Positions 1 to 8,265 of a stretch of DNA of 40,256 bases are shown one piece after another. Each line of letters starts with the position of its first letter. The stretch's first letter is position 1. The DNA comes from an uncultured Bryobacterales bacterium (GTDB lineage: Bacteria; Acidobacteriota; Terriglobia; Bryobacterales; Bryobacteraceae). Below the pieces are notes generated by a model, which saw only the letters and a program-made list of their open reading frames with translations, made no database searches and was not told the origin of the DNA. The position numbers were made by a program, and so were the translations under genes. The stretch spans positions 1-40,256 of the forward strand of contig CALGAR010000049.1 of NCBI GenBank assembly GCA_937959285.1, given 5' to 3'.

Positions 1-74
1 GGAAACCAGAAGCGAAGCAGTTTCTTCGTCTTGCGAAAGACGAAAACCAGATCGTAGTTGACAAAACATCATAG
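1..74 (+). CDS. C-terminal tail of a gene entering from the left (partial)
   Basis: Frame 3 is open from the window edge to a TAG at 72-74 and encodes 23 residues of ordinary coding character (KPEAKQFLRLAKDENQIV...). The other two plus-strand frames give unlikely peptides and stop earlier. The TAG overlaps the AGGAG (73-77) that serves the next gene, whose ATG lies 11 bases downstream, so the two would be translationally coupled. The function cannot be told from 23 residues. The same DNA can form an 8-bp stem with a GCGA tetraloop (25-44), which may be incidental. Confidence 0.4.
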   Translation, partial: KPEAKQFLRLAKDENQIVVDKTS

Positions 75-85
75 GAGTCTTTTCC

Positions 86-445
86 ATGAAATGGGTCTTA
101 GTTCTGATGGCGATGTTTACCGCTGCACTTTCGGCATCGGATGTGACCGGAACCTGGAAAGGGAACATCGAGACGCCGAATGGCTCCATCGAAAGAACGT
201 TTGTTTTCCAGGTTAATGGCGCGACTCTTACCGGAGAGACGTCGAGCCAGTTCACGGGAAAATCCGCGATTACGGACGGCAACGTAGAGGGCGACAATAT
301 TTCCTTCTCGATCACCGTGAAGTTTCAGGACAATGACGTGAAGCTGAACTACAAGGGGAAAGTCAGCGGCGACGAGATTCGATTTAGCGTGGAAGCTCCG
401 AATGGCGGACCTGCCATCGAATACACCGTCAAGAAAGTCTCTTAG
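86..445 (+). CDS. Small exported beta-rich protein of unknown function
   Basis: This 119-residue protein has a clear signal peptide (residues 1-17, a hydrophobic core ending LSA before SDVTGTW), so it should be secreted or periplasmic. The mature part alternates polar and hydrophobic residues with Gly/Asn turns (GTWKGNIETPNG, KFQDNDVKLNYKGKVSGDEI), as expected for a small antiparallel beta barrel or sandwich. I recognise no catalytic motif. The start is supported by AGGAG at 73-77, 8 bases before the ATG. It ends just before a strong hairpin (477-508), so it is probably the last gene of an operon entering from the left. Small exported proteins with this GTWxG opening are familiar in acidobacterial genomes, but no function is assigned here. 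Confidence 0.8.
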   Translation: MKWVLVLMAMFTAALSASDVTGTWKGNIETPNGSIERTFVFQVNGATLTGETSSQFTGKSAITDGNVEGDNISFSITVKFQDNDVKLNYKGKVSGDEIRFSVEAPNGGPAIEYTVKKVS

Positions 446-476
446 AGTTTCTTCCCGCTTCCCAGATCTGGAGTCG

Positions 477-508
477 GGAGCTGTTTCCTGCGAATAAGAA
501 ACAGCTCC
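477..508. terminator. Hairpin terminator between convergent genes
   Basis: A perfect 11-bp stem (477-487 with 498-508, GGAGCTGTTTC and its complement) closes a 10-base loop in the gap between the convergent genes 86-445 and 518-1789. The plus-strand side is followed only by a short T-rich stretch (GATTTG), so the signal is not a textbook intrinsic terminator. Its position suits termination from both sides. Confidence 0.6.
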
Positions 509-517
509 GATTTGCCC

Positions 518-1789
518 CTACGATTCAACAACGATGTCCCAACCCCAGCCCGGGCGATCGCTCGGACGTGTGTAGATTCCTGCCGGCCCTCGGGTCAGCT
601 GGTATTGTTCTTCGTGCAGGCGGTAGACTTCGCTCGGCCCTCCCGGTGGAGGCAGGAACATTTCCGCCCACGGCGAGTTCACATTTGCGATGATCCAGTG
701 GATCGCGCCGTTTAAGCCGCCGCCATGAGGAATTACCGGGATGTCGTAAGCCTGCGCGAGCGCGCCGATGCGGCGCAGCTCGGTCAATCCGCCGCACCAC
801 TGAATGTCGGGCTGCCAGATCGACGCTGCGTTATGTTCGAGCAGGTAGCGGAACCCATAGCGGCCGTACTCGTGTTCGCCGGTGACAATGCGTGTGGATT
901 TGATCGCTGCGTTTAATCTGCCGAAGCCCGCGTAGTCGTGAGGCTGCAGAACCTCCTCCATCCAGTAGACGCGATAGGGAGCGAGCATGTCGGCCATCTC
1001 GATGGTGTAGCGTTCGGTCCAGGCCATCCAGCAGTCGAGCATGATTTCGCCATCGGGACCAAGCGCCTGACGCGCGCGTTTGACAAGCTCGACATTCTTT
1101 TTCATCCCCTCGCGCCCATCCGCGGGCCCGTGCGGGATCGCGAGCTTAAGCATCTTGTAGCCGAACTCGACATGCTGCTCGATGTCGTTTCCGGTGCAGT
1201 AGGCGGGCACCCGGTCTTTGACCTCGCCGCCGATCAGCCGGTAGATGGGCATGTTCAGTGCCTTTCCGACAATGTCCCACAGCGCCATGTCTACGCCGCT
1301 GATGGCATTCATGGTGACACCCATGCGGCCGTAGTGCATTGTGGATCGCCAGCAAATATCCCAATTGCGCTCGATGTCAAAGGGATCTCTGCCGACCAGC
1401 AGCTTCGCGAGGTGGTCGATAACGACCATCCCGCCGCCCGGTCCGCCGGTACCGTATCCTTTGATGCCCTTGTCCGTCGAGATTTCGACAGTAAAGCTGG
1501 GCACCTTGCCCGGATCCGGGAAGAACAAGGAGCGCATGGCCTTGTACTCCGGATAAATTGACATCGGATTGGCAACCTCGACGCCTTGTGTCGACCACGA
1601 CGTCGGAGACGGCGTATAACGGGGAAGTGGGCGGCGCGGCCGTGTCCGCACCAATCGCAGTCCGGTAATCTTCAACCGGCTGTTTTCATTCTGAAATGGC
1701 AGTGGACTCGCCTCTATGGGCTTGGTCAACTGATGCTGCGCGGCCAATGTAGCCAGGGGCAGCTTTAAGAGGAGTTCGCGGCGTTTCAC
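518..1789 (-). CDS. Tat-exported enolase-superfamily sugar acid dehydratase (L-rhamnonate dehydratase-like)
   Basis: This is a 423-residue member of the mandelate racemase/muconate lactonizing group of the enolase superfamily, closest in motifs to L-rhamnonate dehydratase (GEHEYGRYGFR, QPDIQWCGG, IPHGGG). Probable Mg2+ ligands are Asp252 (MLDCW), Glu278 (WMEE) and Glu305 (GEHE), with the catalytic His near 355 (PHGGG). Such enzymes dehydrate acid sugars to 2-keto-3-deoxy sugar acids. The N-terminus carries KRRELLLK followed by a hydrophobic run, a good twin-arginine signal, so the protein is probably exported folded. The start is GTG at 1789: GGAGG (1796-1800) lies 6 bases upstream, whereas a TTG at 1795 would touch it. 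The gene lies 76 bases downstream of the debranching enzyme on the same strand and may be the last gene of that operon. Exact substrate is inferred only. Confidence 0.8.
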   Translation of the reverse strand: MKRRELLLKLPLATLAAQHQLTKPIEASPLPFQNENSRLKITGLRLVRTRPRRPLPRYTPSPTSWSTQGVEVANPMSIYPEYKAMRSLFFPDPGKVPSFTVEISTDKGIKGYGTGGPGGGMVVIDHLAKLLVGRDPFDIERNWDICWRSTMHYGRMGVTMNAISGVDMALWDIVGKALNMPIYRLIGGEVKDRVPAYCTGNDIEQHVEFGYKMLKLAIPHGPADGREGMKKNVELVKRARQALGPDGEIMLDCWMAWTERYTIEMADMLAPYRVYWMEEVLQPHDYAGFGRLNAAIKSTRIVTGEHEYGRYGFRYLLEHNAASIWQPDIQWCGGLTELRRIGALAQAYDIPVIPHGGGLNGAIHWIIANVNSPWAEMFLPPPGGPSEVYRLHEEQYQLTRGPAGIYTRPSDRPGWGWDIVVES

Positions 1790-1865
1790 AGTCAACCTCC
1801 AGAAGCAGATTGTATTTATACTTGCCCCTGAGGTCGAGCATGTAAGTAATTTTTTCTACTCCGAT

Positions 1866-3929
1866 TTATCGCCGGACAAAGACGGCAACGGAACGGGGCG
1901 CCGCGGTATAGGCGAGATTAGGCAGCGGCACAGGCACATCAACGATGTCCTCGCCAGCCGGCAGGCTTGTATCGACGACACGGAGCCAGTCTCCGCTGCT
2001 GCCTTCCTGAATCGTGAAGTCGAGGGGCTCCCAGTAGGCGTTGATGATGGCGTAGATATCCTGGTCCCCCAAAGAGCCGCCATGCAGACAAAATGCCAGA
2101 GTGTGAGAGGTGTAGGACATATCGACGGTGGGCCCAACGCCGTACCATTGAATATCACTCCTCCAGAACGTGCTCCTACCGATTGAAGGATGAGCCTTGC
2201 GGAAGGCGATCATTTTCTGGAAGAACCGGAAGATATCCCGATTTGTTTCCAGCAGGCTCCAATCGAGCCACGTGGTCTCATTATCCTGGTTGTACGGGTT
2301 ATTGTTCCCACGCTGCGTGTTGAAAAACTCGTCGCCAGCGCAGAACATCGGCGTGCCGTTCGAAAGCATGAGCAAGGCGCAGAAGTTCTTCACCTGCCTG
2401 CGCCGTAGCGCCATGACCTCCTCGGGAACACCGTCGTCCCCCTCCCAGCCGCAGTTCCAGGAGTAGTTCGCGTTCGTTCCGTCCGTATTGTTGTGCCCGT
2501 TTGCGTGGTTGCGCTTGTTGTTGTAGGAAACGAGGTCGCGAAGGCAGAAGCCGTCGTGTGAGCAGATGTAGTTGACGCTCTGGAAGGGCCGATAGCCGAG
2601 CTCGAGCTGATCCGGGAACAGATCGTCACTCCCGTACAACCGCCCCATCAGGGTCGGGACGAGCCCGTTGTCGCTCTTGACGAACTGCCGCACCTGGTCG
2701 CGGTATTCCCCGTTCCATTGGAGCCAGGTGATTCCCGGGAATGTGCGACCGAGCTGGTAGCTCGCAACGTCCCATGCCTCGGCGATGAGCCGGACATTTT
2801 CGAAGGCGCGGTCGCCGCTGATCTCCGCGATCACCGGAGGGTCTTCCGTATTGATCGAGCCATCGCTGTTGCGCGTAAAGATGGAGGCCAGATCGAATCG
2901 AAATCCATCAACGTGCATGTCTTCCACCCAAAGCCGCATGCTGTCGATGATCATCTGGTGGACATAACGGTTGGCGCAGTGCAGCACGTTTCCGGTTCCG
3001 GCGTCGTTCCGGTACTTGGATCGGTCCTCCTCGAGTAGGTAGTACGTGGTGTTGTCAATGCCGCGGTAGCTGTATGTCGGGCCGGTTATCCCTTCTTCGG
3101 TTGTGTGGTTGTAGACGACGTCCAGTACGACTTCAATGCCAGCTTCGTGCAACGCCTTGACCATGCGGCGGAACTCGTTGATCTGCCCGCCGGGCGTTTT
3201 ATTCATCGCGTAGCCATGATGCGGGGAGAAGAAGTTCAGGGTCATGTACCCCCAGTAGTTCTCCTCTGCGGGGTCGTACTGATGCACCGGCATGAGCTCG
3301 ACGACAGTGATTCCCAGCTCTTTCAAGTACGGAATCATGTCGATGACGCCGGCATAAGTGCCCTTCTTCTCAGGAGCCACCGGCGAGTTTGCTCTGGCTG
3401 TAAAGCCTTTGACGTGCATTTCGTAGATGATCGTGTCGTGGGCGTGGCGGGGACGGACGTCGCCTGTCCAATCGAACGGTTCCTCAATGACAGGCAAGAC
3501 CCCCAGGGGCGCTCGGCCCGCATTCGAGCCGGGCCTGGAGGCGGCCTGTCTGCTGTGATTGGGAGGAAAGAAGACGGCGTGCGCGTATGGATCCAGCAGG
3601 ATCTTATCCGGATCAAAGCGATGTCCCTCCTCAGGCTGGAACGGACCATCGACCTTGTACGCGTAATACTTCGCACCGGTCATCGCCGCAGCGGGAATCC
3701 GGCAATGCCAGACACGACCCGTCTTGTTGGCTGGATGAGTGAGTGAGTATTCCAGCACCGGATTGACGAAGTCGTTCTCGCCGTAGAGGAGCAGGGTCAT
3801 GGAGGTGGCGTGTTTGGAGTACAGCGCAAAGTTGTAAGCCTGCTCGGACTCGATGAAGGTTACCCCCAGCGGAGCGGGGGATCCCTCCCTCGAATACCAG
3901 TGCTGTGGCGTGAGGACCGGTGTCGCCAC
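1866..3929 (-). CDS. glgX: Glycogen debranching enzyme / isoamylase family (GlgX-like, GH13)
   Basis: The product is 687 residues, normal for GlgX/isoamylase enzymes that cleave alpha-1,6 branches of glycogen or limit dextrins. An N-terminal CBM48-type beta sandwich (about residues 15-120) precedes the GH13 barrel. All conserved regions are present: DVVYNH (270-275), GFRFDLA with nucleophile Asp346, LIAEAWD with acid/base Glu384, and SHDG with Asp459. No signal peptide is seen, so it acts in the cytoplasm. The start is GTG at 3929, two bases after the cupin stop codon, with GGAGG inside the cupin's last codons. A longer open frame (to 4079) overlaps the cupin gene and is rejected. Placement behind cupin and sugar-dehydrogenase-like genes rather than glgA/glgP suggests a special glucan pathway. 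Confidence 0.9.
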   Translation of the reverse strand: MATPVLTPQHWYSREGSPAPLGVTFIESEQAYNFALYSKHATSMTLLLYGENDFVNPVLEYSLTHPANKTGRVWHCRIPAAAMTGAKYYAYKVDGPFQPEEGHRFDPDKILLDPYAHAVFFPPNHSRQAASRPGSNAGRAPLGVLPVIEEPFDWTGDVRPRHAHDTIIYEMHVKGFTARANSPVAPEKKGTYAGVIDMIPYLKELGITVVELMPVHQYDPAEENYWGYMTLNFFSPHHGYAMNKTPGGQINEFRRMVKALHEAGIEVVLDVVYNHTTEEGITGPTYSYRGIDNTTYYLLEEDRSKYRNDAGTGNVLHCANRYVHQMIIDSMRLWVEDMHVDGFRFDLASIFTRNSDGSINTEDPPVIAEISGDRAFENVRLIAEAWDVASYQLGRTFPGITWLQWNGEYRDQVRQFVKSDNGLVPTLMGRLYGSDDLFPDQLELGYRPFQSVNYICSHDGFCLRDLVSYNNKRNHANGHNNTDGTNANYSWNCGWEGDDGVPEEVMALRRRQVKNFCALLMLSNGTPMFCAGDEFFNTQRGNNNPYNQDNETTWLDWSLLETNRDIFRFFQKMIAFRKAHPSIGRSTFWRSDIQWYGVGPTVDMSYTSHTLAFCLHGGSLGDQDIYAIINAYWEPLDFTIQEGSSGDWLRVVDTSLPAGEDIVDVPVPLPNLAYTAAPRSVAVFVRR

Positions 3930-3931
3930 GG

Positions 3932-4207
3932 CTAGTCGTAACCTCCAAACATGAACAGGGAAAGATTCTCGTCGCTTGGATTCATCAGTCCATGCAGGTT
4001 GCCGCCTTTGAGCATCGCCATATGCCCGGCTTTCAGCGTGCGGATTTCGAAACAGCGATCGCGTCCGGGCATCTTGCACCAGTCTCCAACCACCATGTAG
4101 CCGCGTCCTTCCATCATGAAGAAGACTTCCTGGTTATCGCGATGCCGGTGCAAGCCGATGCCGCAGAACGGCTTCAGAATGTGGAGGTCCATGTAGTCGA
4201 CCGCCAT
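3932..4207 (-). CDS. Cupin domain: C-terminal part of a frameshifted gene
   Basis: This 91-residue open frame holds a single cupin barrel: motif 1 GIGLHRHRDNQEVFFMMEGRG, with two His and a Glu as metal ligands, and motif 2 near LKGGNLHGLMN with a further His. It is probably not an independent gene. Its frame stays open upstream to 4282 and reads RPDSQPWNFDAFGQKNHGG, which looks coding, while the overlapping 351-residue frame turns into Arg/Ser/Thr-rich nonsense from the same point. Its ATG also has no Shine-Dalgarno. It is best read as the last ~115 residues of the protein starting at 5229, after a one-base loss near 4270-4285. The downstream GlgX-like start follows its stop by 2 bases. Confidence 0.7.
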   Translation of the reverse strand: MAVDYMDLHILKPFCGIGLHRHRDNQEVFFMMEGRGYMVVGDWCKMPGRDRCFEIRTLKAGHMAMLKGGNLHGLMNPSDENLSLFMFGGYD

Positions 4208-5229
4208 GAAGTTCTCGCGGCGGCCGCCGTGATTCTTCTGACCGAAGGCGTCGAAGTTCCACGGCTGGGAGTCCGGCCGAGCTCATTCCTGCCTGCATAA
4301 CGGCCGTAGTTCGACATCAGGTTACGGTATTCGAGGAATCCAACTCCTCCGTGCGGATTGGGGCTTGTTCCAACGCCGAGGAAGTGCTCCCATCCGCGAA
4401 CGATCATGTTGAACTCGTATTTGTAGTTCCGGCCGTCCTGCGAATCCCAGAAGCGCTCGCTTTCGTCGCACCACGCGCACTCCACCCGCAGCGGCAGAAC
4501 CGGATGCATCGTGTTATTGGGTGCGACGAAAACGGTGTACTGGTCCTCGAGCTTGCCGCGTTCGAAGTCCGAGATGGTTCCTTGAATGAGATCATTGCGG
4601 ACCTGAAGCTCGCCCCGGTCGAGCGCCTCCTTCGCCTTGTCATCAATCTTGCTGCGGAGGTCCGAATCTGGAGATGCCCATAGCTCGATCTCATATCGGT
4701 CCGTAACCGGGTTATAAGGAACGGTCAGCAGGGAAGAGACGGAGGCATTGCCGACTCGAACCCAAACTTTGATTCTTTCTCCCAACTTGTGACCCGAGCG
4801 TTGGGATAGAACACTGTCCGGTCCCCCGCGATAGCTGAGCCGCACGAACGGACCGATGTAGTTCCCCGCGCTCATCCATCCTCGCACCAGATACGTGTCT
4901 GTCAGCCGGAAGTCACGGACGTTCTGCTTCTGGAAGTCTGTCTTGTTGTCCTGCTGGGTAACATCCAGAATGTGGGAGTCGCTGCCCGCGGGGCCATACA
5001 GCTCGAGGAAGCTGAATGGGAATAGATACTGGAGCGAGGCGCTCAAGTAAGTCTGCCTTTCCGCCGCCAGTTCTACCCCCTCCATCACGTCGAGCAGTTT
5101 CACCAGGGAGTTACCCCGGTCGTAGTCGGGTGACGTTCCCTGAGGGACCTGGAAGACGCTGTCTGTGTGAATGATTTGCGGCAGCGGCGACTCCGCCGGG
5201 GCCGTGACTGGAACTGTCTGTGTTGCCAT
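4174..5229 (-). CDS. Large cupin-associated protein, N-terminal part (frameshifted)
   Basis: The start is sound: AAGGAGGAG lies 4 bases before the ATG at 5229, and the previous gene stops 18 bases upstream. About 315 residues read as normal protein (for example WEHFLGVGTSPNPHGGVGFLEYRNLMSNYGRYAGRN); I recognise no domain in this part, which is rich in predicted beta segments and has no signal peptide. The final ~35 residues (TPSRGTSTPSVRRITAAAAR...) are typical of an out-of-frame read. One missing base near 4270-4285 would join it to the cupin domain ending at 3932, giving a protein of about 430 residues. The break could be a sequencing error or recent inactivation. Its place between another cupin protein and the debranching enzyme suggests a role in the same pathway. 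Confidence 0.65.
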   Translation of the reverse strand: MATQTVPVTAPAESPLPQIIHTDSVFQVPQGTSPDYDRGNSLVKLLDVMEGVELAAERQTYLSASLQYLFPFSFLELYGPAGSDSHILDVTQQDNKTDFQKQNVRDFRLTDTYLVRGWMSAGNYIGPFVRLSYRGGPDSVLSQRSGHKLGERIKVWVRVGNASVSSLLTVPYNPVTDRYEIELWASPDSDLRSKIDDKAKEALDRGELQVRNDLIQGTISDFERGKLEDQYTVFVAPNNTMHPVLPLRVECAWCDESERFWDSQDGRNYKYEFNMIVRGWEHFLGVGTSPNPHGGVGFLEYRNLMSNYGRYAGRNELGRTPSRGTSTPSVRRITAAAARTSWRSTTWTSTF

Positions 5230-5247
5230 AATCTCCTCCTTGTCCCT

Positions 5248-6105
5248 CTAGGCGGTGTGGTAAAGAAATGCGACAAAGCGCAGCGGGACGTCGCCGTTGT
5301 TCCGAATGCCGTGGACGCCGCCGCTCTTCGTGTAGATCACGCTGCCGGGTTCCACAGGGAGCTCCTTGCATTTCAACTTGCCGAGGGTGTGAATCTCCCG
5401 CTCGACCGTGGGGAAGGACGCTGTGTTCGGGTCGTCCCCCTCTGCCATGTAAGCGATACCCTTGCCTTCCGTGATGAAGTACAGCTCCTCCGTACCGATG
5501 TGCCTGTGCGTACCCTCAACTGTGTGGGGAGGAATCGTCACTTCGTGGAAAAATACGACGGAACTACCTAGCTCGCGCTGCACCAGCCACCGCATCTCGA
5601 TGATGTTGTCCGGCCGGGCCTCGGGATTGTCCGGCGTCATCATCGCGTTGCGGTATCTCACAGGCTTGACGTCCTTGGCGTTGAAGAACCATCCACGCTG
5701 GAAATCGAGCAGGTAGTTCCGGTCTTCTACTGTGTTTTCCGGACTGCTTGGTTCATCCGTTCGCGGCTCCTGGTGGGTGCGGACGAAGTTGTTATCCCAC
5801 TGCACTTCATCGCTCGCGATCATGTAGCCGAATGGGAGGTCCACCTCGTTTTCGCGGAATGCGATCTCCGCCCGTCTGAGCGCCTTCAGGTTGCGAAGAG
5901 CAGGACCGAACGCTCCGACTTTCGTGATGGAACCGAACCGGCCCATCAGATCCTGTACACGATAGTCGTGACGCTTGCCGGGAGGCGGTTCGAGCGTCTC
6001 CCAGATTTCCACTTGGTATGCGTCGACCCACGGGCAGTACTGGAGCTTGACGACCTCTTCCGCGGGTGGCGTCGGGGCCTCAGGCAGCAGCCGAATCCAC
6101 GCCAT
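5248..6105 (-). CDS. Cupin-domain protein of the glucan-oxidation-like operon
   Basis: The 285-residue product has a C-terminal cupin: motif 1 HTVEGTHRHIGTEELYFITEG (His-x-His and Glu ligands) and motif 2 PGSVIYTKSGGVHGIRN. The N-terminal ~180 residues are unassigned and include WFFNAKDVKPVRYRNAMMTP. No signal peptide is present. The ATG at 6105 has no convincing Shine-Dalgarno. The same frame is open for 29 more codons upstream (LCNFIRLEYRASRLTEL... reads as real protein) to a TAG at 6193-6195 that ends the 65-residue ORF. Translation may therefore begin at a CTG at 6192, which has GGAG 5 bases upstream, or the two ORFs may be one 380-codon gene with an amber stop. Metal-dependent isomerase, dioxygenase or sugar-binding roles are possible and cannot be separated here. 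Confidence 0.75.
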   Translation of the reverse strand: MAWIRLLPEAPTPPAEEVVKLQYCPWVDAYQVEIWETLEPPPGKRHDYRVQDLMGRFGSITKVGAFGPALRNLKALRRAEIAFRENEVDLPFGYMIASDEVQWDNNFVRTHQEPRTDEPSSPENTVEDRNYLLDFQRGWFFNAKDVKPVRYRNAMMTPDNPEARPDNIIEMRWLVQRELGSSVVFFHEVTIPPHTVEGTHRHIGTEELYFITEGKGIAYMAEGDDPNTASFPTVEREIHTLGKLKCKELPVEPGSVIYTKSGGVHGIRNNGDVPLRFVAFLYHTA

Positions 6106-6192
6106 GATCTCGTCGCGGACGAAGCGGTTTCGCTCACGCGTAAGCTCCGTCAGGCGGCTCGCCCTGTATTCCAGACGGATGAAGTTGCACAG

Positions 6193-6390
6193 CTATTCTC
6201 CGTCCATGTAGACCTCGCCCTTCATCAGGCAAATGTCCAGAGCGGTGCGGACTTCAATGACGTTATAGCGATACCGCGGGCTGCGGGTGGCGTTCAGGTA
6301 TAGGGCGTGATAGATGCGGTCCGGATAAAAGACAACTTTAAAGATTTGATTCTCCGGACTTGTAAAGATGCTGTTGAATCTTGCGTCCAT
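6193..6390 (-). CDS. Short ORF in frame with the downstream cupin gene
   Basis: A 65-codon ORF starts at an ATG with an excellent Shine-Dalgarno (GAGGAG, 4 bases upstream), 43 bases after the GMC oxidoreductase stop. It encodes a soluble peptide (MDARFNSIFTSP... ending MKGEVYMDGE) with no motif I know. The TAG stop is in the same frame as the cupin gene, with 29 sense codons and no other stop in between. It may be a genuine small operon protein, or the N-terminus of the cupin protein cut by a point mutation. The strong ribosome binding site shows that translation begins here in either case. Confidence 0.6.
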   Translation of the reverse strand: MDARFNSIFTSPENQIFKVVFYPDRIYHALYLNATRSPRYRYNVIEVRTALDICLMKGEVYMDGE

Positions 6391-6433
6391 GTTGCTCCTC
6401 GTCGATGCGCTCGGCGCACTCTTGGGCCGTTAC

Positions 6434-8242
6434 TTACAGCCGCTGTAGCAGGATGTCGGCCACCCGGAACGAATTGGCCTGAATCGTTAGCGTCGGGTTC
6501 GCGCCTCCGGAAGTCGGCATGAAGCTGCCGTCGGTGACGTAGAGGTTGTCGAACTCCCAGGCGCGGCATTGAGGGTCAAGTACGGAGTCGCTGCGATCGG
6601 TACCGAAGCGCGCTCCGCCGAGCACGTGATTCGCGATCCGGGCGAGACCGTTCTCAGCCTGATACAGGCCTCCTTTTTCATACACCGGATACTGGCCCTT
6701 GCCGCCGTCTCCGCCGAACCGCAGAATTTGGGCGCACTGCTCTGCGAAGACGTCCATCAGATAGCGGTCGTGCGGGTGCCATGTCTTGATGATGTAGGCG
6801 GAAGGAAGGCCCCACTTGTCGCGGATCGTCGGATGGAGCTCGATCCGGTTGGTCTTCAGTGGTACCTGATTCGCCATGAAGCTGACGGAGAGCCGGGTTC
6901 CGAAGTTCTCGTCAAGGAATGCGGCAAGGCGGTCTCCGGTAAGGGACGTGTCTTCGACGAACGACTTCCAGATGGTATCGATGTCCTGGCTCCCGTGCGT
7001 CCGCGCAAGCGAGATCGGCAGGCACTGATCGGACGTGTTGTTGTAAATTGCCCCGCCGGCCCACAAGCCCTCCTCCTGAAGGAACTCCCGCCGCGCGCAG
7101 AAGTCCGTTGCCCAGTCACTGTCCATCGAGATGGACTTGTCGAAGCGGCCGGGCATGATTGCTTCCGCGCCGCCGAAGCAATGCGTCAGGAAGTACTTTC
7201 CGAGAAGGTCGTTCTGGTAGATCCGGCGAGCAAATTCTCCGTCCCGTATCGCGGAAAGCATCAGGAGCCGTACGGACTCGATCGCGGAGCACGCAACGAC
7301 GATAATCTTGCCTTCGACTGTCCCTTCAGTGCCGCCTGCGTCCCGGTAGTGCACGTGTCTGACCGCGCCGCCGCCGTCCATTCCGAGATGAGTGACCGTG
7401 CAGTTCGGGCGAAGCTCGAAGTTCGGCAGGTTCGAAACCGGCCGAAGCAGCGCCACCCAGGTATTCGATTTCAGTCCCAGCGGACAGCCATAACGGTTGA
7501 CGTAACCGGTCTTGGCTGCATCCCCGCCCGGATACTTACGGCCGCTTGGCGGGTGATCTTCGGTAATCACCGCAACCGGTGTCCGGTATCGTTTCATCCC
7601 CAGGGCATCCATGCCGATCTCGACAAATCTGCTGATCGGATTCGGAGGAAGCGGCTTCTGATAGAAGTCTTGAGAGGCCGGCTTGAGTTGGTTCTGGCGA
7701 GTTCCGTTGATGCCGATCATCTGTTCGGCAATGGTGTAGTAAGGCTCCAGGTCCTCATAGGAGATTGGCCAGTCTCGGGCTTCGCGCTTCACGTCCTCAT
7801 TTGGATCGTTGCGGATATCATTCCGCGATTCGTTCAGCGTTTTCAGACGGAAGTCATCCGGAGCGAAGCGGAGGGAGACGGCGCCGTAGAGCTGGGTGCC
7901 GCCGCCGACGCACTGCGCCGTGTAACCTTCGATAGTGGCTCGGTCCCGCCCGTCAAAATCCCGGTAGACATGCGGCTCGTCGTTTAGGTCGGGTTCTACG
8001 TGGCTGGAATAATAGGACTCGCCCCAGTTCGCCACGTCGTTTACACGAATGCGCTTCTCCCCGCCTGTCGCCATCAGTTCGTCCCGCTTGAAATCGCTGA
8101 GCCCCTTGGTGTCCTCCTGGGTTCGAAACAGTGGCCCTTTCTCGAGGACCAGGACCGACTTACCCTGCCTTGCCAGCACGTTCGCGATGGGTGCGCCGCC
8201 CGCCCCGCTGCCAATGATCACTACGTCGAATTGGTTCTCCAT
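6434..8242 (-). CDS. GMC-family FAD oxidoreductase (sugar dehydrogenase catalytic subunit-like)
   Basis: This 602-residue flavoprotein has an N-terminal FAD-binding GSGAGG motif (residues 11-16) and a second strand ending VLEKGP. A mid-protein GGGTQLYGAVSLRF segment matches the flavin-contact region of the family. The C-terminal GMC signature is NHVLGGARFGTD followed by LYVTDGSFMPTSGGANPTLTIQANSFRVADIL, with the active-site His and Asn expected there. The pattern is that of the gluconate/sorbitol/fructose dehydrogenase subgroup, which oxidises a sugar hydroxyl and passes electrons to an acceptor. No signal peptide is present, so the complex should be cytoplasmic. GAGGAG 6 bases before the ATG fixes the start. 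The gene follows the subunit-3-like fusion gene by 23 bases, the usual pairing of these subunits. Confidence 0.85.
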   Translation of the reverse strand: MENQFDVVIIGSGAGGAPIANVLARQGKSVLVLEKGPLFRTQEDTKGLSDFKRDELMATGGEKRIRVNDVANWGESYYSSHVEPDLNDEPHVYRDFDGRDRATIEGYTAQCVGGGTQLYGAVSLRFAPDDFRLKTLNESRNDIRNDPNEDVKREARDWPISYEDLEPYYTIAEQMIGINGTRQNQLKPASQDFYQKPLPPNPISRFVEIGMDALGMKRYRTPVAVITEDHPPSGRKYPGGDAAKTGYVNRYGCPLGLKSNTWVALLRPVSNLPNFELRPNCTVTHLGMDGGGAVRHVHYRDAGGTEGTVEGKIIVVACSAIESVRLLMLSAIRDGEFARRIYQNDLLGKYFLTHCFGGAEAIMPGRFDKSISMDSDWATDFCARREFLQEEGLWAGGAIYNNTSDQCLPISLARTHGSQDIDTIWKSFVEDTSLTGDRLAAFLDENFGTRLSVSFMANQVPLKTNRIELHPTIRDKWGLPSAYIIKTWHPHDRYLMDVFAEQCAQILRFGGDGGKGQYPVYEKGGLYQAENGLARIANHVLGGARFGTDRSDSVLDPQCRAWEFDNLYVTDGSFMPTSGGANPTLTIQANSFRVADILLQRL

Positions 8243-8265
8243 AATTTGCTCCTCTTCGCGTGGCT

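Noticed and set aside
3930..4079. N-terminal extension of the GlgX-like protein
   Set aside because: It overlaps the cupin domain in another frame and has no sugar-enzyme character; GTG at 3929 with GGAGG fits the 2-base spacing after the cupin stop.
6569..7987. Long plus-strand ORF (472 codons) opposite the GMC gene
   Set aside because: It is the antisense shadow of a GC-rich gene; the GMC frame has all family motifs and a ribosome binding site.
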